A stretch of 64,000 nucleotides of DNA from Paraspadella gotoi. Taxonomy: Eukaryota > Chaetognatha. The first letter of the stretch is position 1. Each line of letters opens with the position of its first letter. A program made the translations under genes and the position numbers. A model generated the notes under the pieces. That model was not told the DNA's origin, ran no database searches, and was given only the letters and a program-made list of their open reading frames with translations. Of the stretch, positions 24,900 to 38,000 are shown piece after piece. The stretch lies in assembly GCA_051294375.1 (NCBI GenBank), contig CM119270.1:2704243-2768242 (forward strand). The letters run 5' to 3'.

Positions 24900-27493
24900 C
24901 CGAAATAAACAACAAAAAATAAAAAAAAAAACTTTAGAAAATCAGAAAAATGATTTTCTCTTTTTTTATACTGACTAAATGATATTGGTTTCTTTCTTTA
25001 TGACGGTGCCACTATAGCCCACCGCCCCCCCCCCCGCCATTCCCTCTTTTCTTCTTTTTCTCCGCTCCTCTCCTTTTTTACTTTTTTTCTCCCCCTCTCC
25101 TTTCCCTTCTTTTTCTCATCTTTCTCATCGCGATCGCAATTTTGTTGCGGTCGAGATTGAAGAATCGCTCTCACACACAATCTCTCTCTCTCTCTCCCTC
25201 TTTCTCTTTTCCCTTCTTTTCTTTTTCTCCCTCTTCCTTCCTTTAAACCTTCGAGACAGTGGATCTAGTCAAAGGAGTAAAAAAAAATGCTCACATTGAA
25301 AAAATTAATACAATATATCTCTAAAGATTCATAATTTTTTTTTTAAATTTAATTTTTCATGCAGCAAATTTATTCTTCATCCTTAAGACGACCTTGTATT
25401 TTGTTTGTTATTAAAAACGAAGTTTATTTTTTAAATCTTTTTAACCATATTTCTCTTTCGCCCTGGCTATATCTCATTACAACAACAAAAAAATCATTTT
25501 ATATACGTTTTTTTTTAATTTGTTGACAGATTAATTCTTTTGCTATCTTTTATGTTTTATTATTTCGATAATGTCTTTTAATAAAGGCTATTAAGCAACT
25601 GCCTCTGTCGAGTTCGGTAAGAAAAGTCGTTGTAACAGTTTTACCTCGACTCACTTTAGTAACAAGATTGATTGAAGGCGTAACCAAGTCATATTTAATG
25701 CGCTTATTTTTTGCCTTAACCATATTGTCTTCGTTATTTTTTCCAAGCAATACGCGCAGCTTGTTTACTAATTTTATAATCGAGACATACTATTTCGTTT
25801 CCATGTATCTCTTAATAATTTTTTGGTTCAAATTTTTGTACGTTTTGTGACTTGGATTCATGGTACAAACCAAAATATCTCAAAATTACTCTACGGACAA
25901 GATGTTATACCAACTTTGCAGCTTAATGATAACATATCCATCGTAATTATTTTTTTATTTTCTTTCCCCTAATTTTATTAATTTTCAGTAAACAAAATAT
26001 TTGTAAAAAGCTTTTTTGCTCAAATATTAGGAATTTATTGCGATTACTAAATTTTGCTTCGTTTTTCTTTTCAATAAACCCATTGTTAAACAAAAATGAT
26101 GATGTTCTGCTAGTTACAATTGCTGTTTTGTCAAAAAATATCGATGATGATGAAATTTATTTTTTTTATACATTGTCTGAAAAAACAAATATGATTCGTG
26201 TTCTCTTGTAGTTTTTTATCATACAAAACGCATAGTATATTAAAATTTTAAATTTTTATCCTATAATCTTTGCAAGAATGTTAAACGATTTTTTTTTAAT
26301 ATCAACTTGCTATTTAAGATTTCCTGTAACTCACCCTTGATTTGTAAGTTTGTATTCTACTCTATCTGGAACCGCACTTTTTTAAAAATTACTTAAAAGT
26401 TTCTACAGCTGAATTTTTTTCTAAAAATAAAAATGACTCGATCAGATGATATCCATTATAGTTGTGATGATATCATCTTGAATTTAGATGATATCGTGGA
26501 TAATTATTGCTGTGGTTTTTTTTTTTTATCTGCATACCCAGTGCCTGGTGCTGGTAGTCATGATTTGATAGCCCTTTTTATACATTGAAATATGTCATAC
26601 CAAAGGACGCATGAGTCGGCCGTCTCTCATAATGCTTTTCAATTCGGTACATGTTTTTAGTGATTTATTTAATTATTTAAAATATATTTATGTTCAGGTG
26701 CAATTTTTATTTGGCTATCGCGACGTAGAAGGACGTGAAATATAGTTTAAATAAATTTACAGAATTAAATTCATTTAAAAAAATGAGCAAACTGAGCTTT
26801 TTTTCTTATTGTTTAAATAGAAAGAAACTTTTTATCTCGTACTTTTGCTATTTAATGCCATGTTATGAACGCTTTTTGAATGATCAGTAATGAATGAAAA
26901 CAGTTAAGAGTGTTGCACTATTTTTTTTAAAACTTGAGAAACGATTTTTTTTCCCTTAGTTTTGATCGTCAGTTCTGTTAATCGAGTTTATTTTATAATC
27001 AAAGGAGAACAAACTGATTTGATTAATTTTTTAAAAAATTGATTTGTTACGAGAATTAGCATTAATAGATTCTCTTTTCTGGTTTTATTCATTCTGCAAA
27101 TATCTCATACCAAAATTGATAACATAGTCTCCTGAAATAAATTTTTATTTAATAGCAGTTTTAAGTGTATTTATTTTCAATTTTCATCACGTGATTTAGA
27201 AAGTTCTTTAATGAAATCTCCAAAACAGTTTGACATTAATTATCGCATTATATTTGTCGCTTTGGACAATTATTACTTTTGAAACATTCTTGTCAATTGT
27301 TGTTCATCTGCCGATTTAAACAGGTTTTACTGTCCATCGACACTTTCCTCGACCCCCTGCACCCGACCCGTCACATTTTATGGTCATCTCTCATTTTCCA
27401 CGATCCTGATTGGTCCTATTTTTCTCGCCCTTCGTCTAATTGGCCCCAGTCATGATATTTTTTTTTAATTTCGTTTATTTTCATTTTAAAAAC

Positions 27494-27495
<2 letters not shown>

Positions 27496-27537
<42 letters not shown>

Positions 27538-27544
27538 GAGAGAG

Positions 27545-27590
<46 letters not shown>

Positions 27591-27592
27591 CG
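27496..27592. repeat. (GA)n microsatellite
   Basis: A GA dinucleotide tract with short interruptions. Further GA runs occur at 27,755-27,780 and 27,855-27,890. Confidence 0.95.
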
Positions 27593-27856
27593 ATGACGGC
27601 GTCCCGCTGCTCGTTTTACAGGTCGTTCATGGTTACGGCGGGGGCCTTGAATACCAAGCTGCGTCTCGCTCCCCCTTATTTAATGTTTTTTAGCAGGACG
27701 CGAGTACACGCAACAAGGACAGAGACGGAGAGAATACAGAAAAAAAAAAGGCACGGGAGAGAGAGAGAAAAAGAAAAAAAAGAAAAAGCGGCATCGAACG
27801 CAAGAGCTCTCTCCCTTTCATCGCACAAAAACTTCGACTGAACAGTTATTCCTCGG

Positions 27857-27888
<32 letters not shown>

Positions 27889-29013
27889 AAAAAAAAGTAA
27901 AGAAAGGGACGGTCAATAAAAAAAAAGAAAAAAAAAACCGAAATAGTTTTATTTCTTTTTTGTCAAAGTTCCATGCGAAAAATCTCTTCAAGATCTCCTC
28001 CCACGAAGGACTTCCTTATTGTTTCTGAAGACTCGAACGAAAAAAAACAAAAAACATCGAATCGATTAATTTTTCTTTTTAATTTTTTTCAAATAACTTA
28101 AATTATTAATAAAAAAAAATAACCTTCGCTTTCCGATGGGTCAGATTTGATCCGAGGCGGATGGCTTAGATCGGACAAGAAAAACAATTATCTTCCTTGC
28201 TTCTCAATTAATTTCGGTAAGTATTAAAGTCAAGTTTTAAGCCCCGTTATTGAGATAGTCATTATCTATTTTCTATGTTGCTTCAATGCGATTTGCTTCC
28301 AAAGTTAAGTGAACTTGTCAAAATCGCGGTCAACATTGCAAAAACCGCGAGCCACGCCCAGAATCGTGCGTTTAAAACCGAAAAGAGGAAACTCGGTGTA
28401 GATCAAAAATGTCGTGACACCTTTTTTTTTTTGGTCATATATTTGACCGCCGAGTCTCTCCCGTTAATGTGGAACCGAACGGAAGTTCGCCGATGTTCAT
28501 CATTCTACAACCGATAAACATTTTTAATCTTTCTCTCAATCTAATTATTAGTTGGGGAGTGATAGCTTTCGATTTAGCGCTTTGACGAAGATCGAGCCTC
28601 TCTCGAAAGAGATATAACTTTTCTCAAAAATGGATGGATCTTTCCTCGAAGTTTTCAGTTTGGTCGCAGTTGATTAATATGATTTCGTGTTTGATCTTCG
28701 AGAATCGGTGTAACTTGGAGTATCATATACCGTATATCTTTATCTAATAGTAGCATCTTTTATAATATTACCTAAAAAGCCACAGAAAAAAAGTTTTTAA
28801 TGTCGAGATTGAGAGATTGTTAACGAGAGTCATTTATATAATGTTTTGTTTATGGAAATCAATCGATAAAAAAAATACTAACAATAAGGCTGAATAAGCT
28901 AAATTTCTATTATTACTTAAAAGGACACGAGAGAGAGAGAGAGAGACTAAGAGGCGATTCAAGGCCAAGGAGCGAGGAACTTCGATCTCGTTTCCGGGAC
29001 CTTGTCGAATCGT

Positions 29014-29137
<124 letters not shown>

Positions 29138-29390
29138 TCCGCTCGACCCATCGGGGATAGAAGGGACACGAAAGCCGGACCAAACTCATTCGACGAGATT
29201 GTCCCTTAGCCTTAACGTCTTTCCTTTTTTTTTCTTTTCTTTTTTCCACTTATAATCCCGAGGGAGGGTTAAGTCGGTAATGAACTTTTTTCTTGTCCTG
29301 CATCATTGCTATTTGTTCTTGACCCTTTTCTTTTGAAAAGAGAATTTGTTAAAATCTTTTCTCGAGATTTTTCCTCGTCACGGATATCGA

Positions 29391-29460
29391 TTATATATAT
29401 ATAATATATATATATATTTATAATATATATATAATATATTATATATATCGGATATCGATA
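29391..29460. repeat. (TA)n tract between direct CGGATATCGAT copies
   Basis: A TA-rich array of about 50 nt sits between two direct copies of CGGATATCGAT. Since ATATCGAT is close to self-complementary, the block can also fold back. Confidence 0.8.
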
Positions 29461-29842
29461 ATCCGTTTTGATAACCAATTGTTAATTGTCAATTGACAAC
29501 ACTTTGGTTTATATTGACGATGTGTAGACTACGTGATATTGTATTATGTAATCGTTATAGCGTAATTAGTTTAGTAGAAATTAATTTTTGTGCTTCTAAT
29601 CGAATTCAAAATGGGAAAATTTTTTGAAATAATAAATAATCCTGCATTATTCTTATTATAAAGCAAAAGATGGTATTATTATCAACGTTAAAAGTGAACC
29701 CTCCAAAATGATTTTTTAGCCAAGTTTATCAGCTGATTATCTAAGAGACGTTAGACTAGAAATACGTTAAAAACTTTTTGAGTTAGCAAAACATATTTTA
29801 AAGATCACGCCTCTTCATCTTTCCTTCGCAACCTTTCCAGGA

Positions 29843-30803
29843 ATGAAGGACCAAGAGGCGAGTCGCAAATTTCGAGAACTGGAGTTGAAGGTTGAGTTTC
29901 TGGAGCAAACCAAGGCAGAACTGGAGCAGCAGCTCGAAGGCCTAAGGAACGAACGGAAGGAACTCAACGAACAATGTCTGGGTCTAACTTCGAAGAATGG
30001 GGAACTCGTCAAGGTTTACGATAATTGATTGATTTGGTTGATAAATGGATACCGTGCTAACAATTTAACCTTTGTAATTATTGGTAGGTAGGATTTTCTT
30101 TAATAAACATATGAATATAAAGATAGATATATATTAGTTATATTACGCCATTCAACCAACCGCTTCGAGTGAGAACATATATCACGGTTTCAACCGTTGT
30201 TCTTTTGTGTACCCAAAAGGAATTGGAGGAAGTAGACCGCCTCTCGCGGGAGTTGGAGGAAGATAAGAACACTGCAGTTCGAACGGCCGAAGAGGAAATT
30301 CAACAAATGCGTCAAGATCTCGAGGTGACGAGGCCAAGCACGAGGCCAAGCGAAGCTCAAGCGTAGCTCAAGAGTAGCCCAATGATTGGAAAATCGTTAA
30401 ATGGATTAAATTAATTTAAAACTGATTTTCTTTTCTCCCGATGCGAAAGGTGGCGACGAGGAGAATAGATGACTTGTCCGGCGGATCTGAGCAGCTGAGG
30501 GCCGAGAGAAGAGCTCTCATGGCGGAAGTAGAGAGGTGAGAATGGATAGATAAGTAAAATAGAGAGGTGTGAGGAGAAGGGTGACAAATTTTTAATGATG
30601 TGTCCGAAAGAGATTGAAAATTTGAAAATATTATGAAAATTGTTGTATGGTGAAATTTTAAAGGTTTGTAACTTACATAAAATTTTAAAAAACAAGAATA
30701 ATTAAAAAAATTTTTTAAAAAATATTGCTTGTCATTATGCTTCAATAAATATTGAAATGTCCTGTATACCAGTCTTCCCTAAATAATAATAATAATAATA
30801 ATA

Positions 30804-30847
<44 letters not shown>

Positions 30848-32045
30848 GTTTTAGTACAAATCAGTATTAAAAAAGTCCTTTTCAAATTCTGGCCCGCCTC
30901 ATTCCCCAATTCCCCTTTATCCTTCTCTCCGACGACAGACTCTCGACCCGGACCCTCGGCATGACCCAAGACTCGGACCGCATCGAGTCCGCACTCGACC
31001 GGACGCGCGGCGACCGGAAGCGACTCATGGAGAAAGTGAACCGACTCCTCGTCAACGAGAAAGAACTCGTGGCCGAGATCGAGAGGCTCAAACACGCGGG
31101 CAAGGAGAGCCCCAAAAAGATGGCCAGGTCGGGGAGGGGGATTGCGGGCGAAGAAAGCCTTGAAAATAAGGCGAGGTTGCGGGAAAAGAGAGCCCTAAAC
31201 TAGGCTAAAGCTAGGATAAAGCTAAAGCTAAATCTAGGCTAAAGCTAAAAAGATTTATTTTAAAAAGTTTATTTAAGTGTGAGTTTAAAAACAACTGTTT
31301 TTTTTTTTTCCAAGATAAATTCACTAGTAAACAAGATGACATCCGAGCTAGTCTTTTTCACCTTCGAGATGGCAGCACTGATCCTTGTTTCACGAAATTT
31401 AGTCGAATTACCGAGAGAGATTTAAAAAAAACAAAAGATACGAAACGTTCATTTGTGTGTTGTATTTGTAAAGGATATAATGCCGGTTATTTCAGTGATA
31501 GTTGCGTTTAGATCATTACCACATATCAAGTAGACGAGTATTATTCACACTTTTCAACAATGCAACACTCTCTTCAGCATTGCCTCCCCCCGCACTTGCC
31601 ATCCAGGCTTCCTAATCGGATCGACTCCATGGTCCGCCACTTCGAAGAAGAGCGCGACCACTACGTCCAGGAGTGCGAGGTGCTTCTCGAGACGCTGCAG
31701 CGGACCAAGACTGTCGACGGATCCGTGGGCCCTTTGAACAGGTTGAGTTCTTGTGTGGCCTGTGTGGGATTTGTAGTGGGTGGTCAAACGGGGAAATGGG
31801 TGCTGATTTTGTGGATATTTTGTAGCTAGTGGAACGGATAAAATCTAGTTTAGATTTAGTACTATAAAAAGTTGAAGAAAATGTACAGAGAAAAATGGAA
31901 TGAGGCGTCAGAAGAGATGAATCAGACAGAGATAATTTAACATGTCAAAAATTTAACTAAAAAGATAAAATGAGGTTTTTTTGGAAGATTAAGATTTGTT
32001 GAAAACCTTGAAAAATGAATCTCGGGGAAATAAAAAACTGAATGG

Positions 32046-32093
<48 letters not shown>

Positions 32094-35000
32094 TCTTTCC
32101 GTTCTGAAATTTCTCACCTGCTTCGCGATTTTTTATTCGGAAGCAAAACGCGATTTTCTTAAGAAACTGGGAAGGGAGGGGAAAAGGAAAAAAGGACTTT
32201 GATGGATTAAGATTCTGGAAATGGAAATCGTAAAGCGAAAAGGAAAAAAAAAGGAAATGCGAGAAAAAGGTTTAAAAAAAAGGAAGAAAGGGTTTATTAA
32301 AGCGGGGGAAGTCGAAATATGAGCAAAAATATGGAAAGGAAATGGACGTACGTAAAACGTTTATGAATACAGAAGAAAAATATAAAAAATGAGGATTCTG
32401 TTATGTCATATCCTGTAAGACGGATGGAGGGGCTTAACTCACCATAGCCTGTTCAAAGTTTGGGGCGAAATAGCTTGCTTATTGTATGAATGGATTTTTT
32501 TTCTTTTTTTGGAATTTGATAATTTATAATGGAAAGGCAGAATGGTTCATATTATATATACACAAACGGAAGAAAGAAAAAAGTTTAAGAAAAAGAAAGA
32601 GAAAAAATATGAGATAATAATATATTTATTGAAGAAGCGAGTAATTCCTGACTCGAAAAAGTTTTTGACTCGTGAGAGAATTCTTGAAAGAAAGGGCAAA
32701 GTTCTTCAGACGCTCGCAGCGCACATACTGAGTGTAAAAAAAAAAAGAAAGAAACATTTCCGCAAAATGAAAAAAAAAAACCCGAAAGAAATCCACTTTT
32801 CACTCTGAAAAAAAAAAGAAGAAAAAAGAAAGAAAAAAGAAAGAAAAAAGAAAGAAAAAAAGAAAGAAGAAGAAAAAAAGAAAGAAAAAAAGAAAGAAAA
32901 AGAAGAAAAAAGAAAGAACATCGAGAGAGAATCAAGACGCCAGAATCGAAATCGGATCGGCGAAGCGAGCAAACTCGCCCGGAAGTAAGAATGGAAACAT
33001 TCTCATTGGTTTGAAGACAAATGGCATCGGCCAATGGGCAGATGGGCTTCTTTCCGGCTGTAAACTTTACCATTGCCTCCGATCCGATTGCAGGGTATAA
33101 ATAGGAAACCCAACTTGTATTGATTCACTCTGCCTCTTGTATTGACACCGTCTTTGTATATATTGTCTTAATTCTTGAAGAAATAAATCCACTTTGGTTT
33201 CGCCTAGAAATCCCTGTCTATTTACTTAAATGTGGTGACAGGAGTGGATTCGATACACCACGTCTCCACGGAAGAAGAACCAAGCCTTACGCCACCAAGA
33301 ACCACGCCACCCTTCAAGAAGATGGATTCGCCCGCCCCAACGATCCCCCTGCCAAACCAGGAGTGGAAGAAAGGGGCTGCGACGCCAATCACAGGCGCCG
33401 CGCCAACACAAGACGGTATGCAGCAAGCGCGTGCGGAACTCGAGTTCCACACATTCGAACTCACCGACACTTGCAGCGACACTGCCAATCAGGCAATGAG
33501 CAGGCAGAGGTCACCCTCCAAATGCTCAAGATCATCAAACGATGTCAACTGCACAACAGGCAAGAAATGGCTGTCCTCAAAAGCTCGCGTCAAGGACTGT
33601 GAGGCCGGCCTTGATCAAAGATTGACGATCTCCGCGGCATGATGAAAGAATGATGACCCAAGTCAGCAAGCAACAGCCAACGAGACGTTAATGAAAGACT
33701 CAAGGGCTTGGCCCAAACCCCGACCCCTCCCGAATCTACCCCAACCTTCGCCGACGCCTGCCGCCATGATCAAACCCAAGAACCCTTCCTCAGACAGCCC
33801 AGACAAAACTTTGCCAAAATCCCGTGAGGAAACACCATCGAGAGTGGAAGGAGCGACCCACCCCTCATATTCCCCGTCCTGAGCAGCAATAACTCGAAAA
33901 GAGGAGGCCCGACGAATCTCCGGCCGAATTCCTCAGGAGTTTTTACGAAGCCTTCAGGACTCACCGACACCAGATAAAGTGGATCGCAACTGCGCGCCTT
34001 CTCGCCAGAGACAAAGTCGCCAGCCGATACGTCGAGCTATAAGCCAATATGTGGCTGGGGCTAAGGGCATTCTGCGAGGAGGCTCCACCATAAGATTACC
34101 GAGGCCCTCGCCGAGGCGAAAATCGAAGTCGACCGCAGATTCACGCCAATATGGCCTGGCGCTGGTCAATGCCGCCAAGGAGAATTTCGAGGCAGTCAGG
34201 GAAAAGATAGGGCTTCCATCCCTGACTATGTCAGCACAAATGCTGGTGGAAGCCCTTGAACCCTACGTGCCTGGAATCACGTCGGAAACTTTGAGTGGAC
34301 AACGCTGCTCGAACATGCGAAGACTCGCGCTTATAGGAAAAAGCGTAGAGTATAAACTAAGGGTTATCTCAAAAAGACTCCGACGTCGCCGTCAGGAAAA
34401 TCGTTCAAGACCGTGTCTGAAGACGATAAGAAAAATTGGTCATGCCCTGGTGCAAAAAGGGGCAGACCGATAAGGATCCAACCGCCAGCGCCACATCATT
34501 TATCAAGCTCGATGTTGCAGGAAATGAACAACATGAGCGAGATGATGAAGGAGCTCAAAAGGAGTTGGGGAGGAACGGACGTCAAACGCGATCGTCGAGA
34601 GGACCGCTTACGAACGCCGGAGCGACGCAGCCCAACAGGGATCAAGAAAAAGATCCTACAAAAATCGCGACTGGAAGAACGACAAAAAAGCCAGCTGGCG
34701 CGACGAGAAAAAGGGAAGAAAAAGTCCAAAATTTCGGAAAGAGAGAGACATTGTAGATTTTAACCCATGCTGTGATATTGACTCTGCTTCTGATCCTGAT
34801 GACAATAAAACGATTTTTATTACAACCGTGTCATAAACAAAGAAAAAAAGGATGAGAAGAAAAAAGACAACAACAACAGCTAAAAGTTACCTACAAGGAG
34901 TTGGAGAGAAAGTGATGGCGTTAACACCGGGATGTTGAAACCCACTCCAGAGAAAAAGTAAAGACCTTGGCTGGCACAGCGAACAAACTAAGGGGTAATC

Positions 35001-38000
35001 TACAGCATCGAGAATGTACAAGCTGTTCAGACCCTTACGCCAACGAATTGCTCTCCAAAAATTATCCCCAAAAACCAAAGATGGGTTGGAAAGAGTGCCC
35101 CCTCGCAGATGTGGCTGGAAAAAAAGCATCATCTCGAGATCGAAAAGCCTGCGCCAAGTTAATGAGGAGGGCAGGCGAAACGATGACGACGACGTTTGAA
35201 ACTCGCCAAATCATCTAAGCATTCCAGTCACCAATCATCCAACCAGTCGGATAAATCAAAAGTCACTCGACAAATCAAATGACTCGACTTCCCACTCAAC
35301 AAGTCTACTCGACCAATCAACTCGACCAATCAACCAATCACCAGAGTTCTCCGCGATCGCTTTTCCCCACCCACAAAAGAAATAAGGCAACCCAGCCAAA
35401 CGAGGGAAAGGTTAGGCTTAAGGAAACTGGAGGCCAGCCGCAGCAAAACAACCCACATATTGCATAATAGCCGGAACAAGCTGGAGAATCGCTCCCATCA
35501 GGCGACAATAAGACGAGTAGAACTCGAGTGTCACCAGCCAGAAACCTTTCTACCTGTAAAGACCAAGCGGAGAGCCTACAGGGACGAAACGGACTTGCCT
35601 GGCCTTCCGGAAGTCATCGCCAGCACATACAAGAAGGACCGGACCCGAACCCAGGACGACACAAACCTCGCTTGCCACACAGGACGGAATAGCTACATCC
35701 CAGCAGGTAATCGCGGGGGGCGCCTGCTAGCGCTTATATGATACCGCGCCTCAATCAACACAGTGCAAGAATTCGTAGAAAAGTGGGGATTGTCTAGCCG
35801 TATCTACCACGGAACGCCGCTACGATTATCCCGGCCACTGGAAACAATCACCTGACAGAAAGAATCAACTTAGAGTGATGTTTCAGAACTGGGTATTACG
35901 AACAATCTTTTATGTCTCGCTGATGAAACGGACATGACATAATCATTGGAACCGCCATCACAAACCCAGGCCCGCCAAACCAACTCTGGGTGGTACAACA
36001 CCTCCAACAAAGGCAAGATTTGCAAATAGCCTCAATGGATAAGAAACCAATCACACACTTCGTTCGAAACAAGTATGAGGCGTGCAAAGCGGCAAGATGG
36101 CTTGCACGAGGAAACATACGACGAACAAACAACCTGCCTTTACACGCCGAAAGGGACCAAGATGGAAAGATTAAGTTAACGTCCAACAAAGCCTACTGGA
36201 AAACTCTAACCGGACGCGATGGATCATCGAGGCCGGAAAATGATGATAAGATATACATCGCGGAAGGTGATCAACTAAAGAGGCGGATAGAATAAACGCT
36301 GAGCCGGGTCACTGGGAACAGCGCGCCCTTGATCACCAATGAGGCAAAAACTGAATTACACCTCGAGACTGACGAACACAGCCGAACCAGTACAGGCTGT
36401 ATCTAACAGGAAAAGAGCCTCTTCTCAAGAAAGGTCAGAAAGGATCACATCCCAGCAACAACCATAGTACTCATAAGCCAAGTGCCGAGGAACTCGAAAA
36501 GCAGAGAGGAAGCTCGAAAAAGAAGAAAACAAAAGCACGACGACCGGGAAAGAAGCCTTTTCTAAAGCCATTTAAGGACGTCGACCCTCAGCCTCAGGAA
36601 AAAAGCTCAACTTGTCTGGGACGTAGTATGGGATTATCGAGATGTGTTTGAGATCGATTCAAGATGCAAAGAGGGATTCCTCAACACAGAGTAGACATGG
36701 CGTTTACACCAATGAGGATCTCCCAAAACCAAATTCGCCAATCATGGACCCGTCAAAAAGGCCGGCCCTCAAACGATATCTGGAGGTTTATGAAAGGCTG
36801 GCACTCTCCAGGACAAGGAACGAGGGCCTATTCGAACGCCTTTCTCATTCAAAAAACCAGGACATATTCGCCGAAGGTCAAGACCAATGAACGACGAAAC
36901 TTGTGCAAAACAATGGCGATTAATCTGTGATCTCTCGGCCGTCAATAACAATATTTTCTACTTACGCGACAGAAACGCAACCATAGCGTCAATACTGAAC
37001 ATATAAGCCACACAGAACTCCAATGTTCAGTGGATTACTTGGCATGCTTGTCCACCAGGTCAATCTCTCAGACGATGTAAACCAGTTACAACCTTCGCTG
37101 GGCCGCCACAACTGGTGGATGAACAACTGCCCATGGCGGAGTAAACAAGCGTCAACGTCCTCCAGGCAATTCTGGACGAAATCTTCCAACACCTGGGACC
37201 GACGTGAGAAAAAGTTCTCGTCTATGTCGATGATCTGATTCTGACACGCAAAATCTCCAGAGGACATGGCTCAAAGGCTACGTGATCTCCTACAAAGATG
37301 CAGGGACGAGAACGTAGTCCTCAAATGGACAAAAAGTGTGCTGTTGCGCAAGGAAGACATCAAAATCCGGGCTTCAGCATCTCCAAAAGCAAGCTCTTAC
37401 CACAGAGGGAAAAGCTTGATGCCGTCGAAGTCAAGGCTGAAGACGCTCAAACGCAAAAGGAACTCAGAGCAATGTAGCATCACTAAACTACTACAGATCT
37501 TCCACATCGTTTCTGCCTACATCGCCCACTCTTTCACGCCTCACCTACATGACAAAAGCGAGTTCAAGCTAACAGCAAAGGCACCATCGGAGATGCTGCA
37601 GAATGCTCGTCGAAGAGATGAAGGTCATCCACCCTGGACTAAACTTCTCAATGAACGCAAGGGTTCAGGCATCGGATCATCATCGATTAATGCTGACGCC
37701 AGCGACAGCGCAATGACGGCGGATAAATTACCGCACGGCATGAGGCGCTCGAATATCCATTATCCCATTCCCATTCCAAATCTTTCCCGGAGGAATAATA
37801 GGGATAAAAGCATATCAAACGTCCTAGAAACGCTCGCTTTCAATATGATGGGGTTTCGAGTTCAAATAGGTTACACCTGCGGACAGAAACGTCACTCTAA
37901 TATCACAGATTCACCAAGTAAATTTCAAGAGGGTGATGGATCTACAGCACGAGACGAAAAACAACAGCTGTTACCCCCGGCAAACGTGTGAGAGGGATAA

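Noticed and set aside
26430-26505. Repeated GATGATATC motifs forming small palindromes
   Set aside because: Short and in AT-rich DNA; could be chance, and no larger structure was found.
28275-28517. 80-aa frame upstream of CEP135
   Set aside because: No similarity to the CEP135 N-terminus, no donor joining to 29841 in phase, and AT-rich composition.
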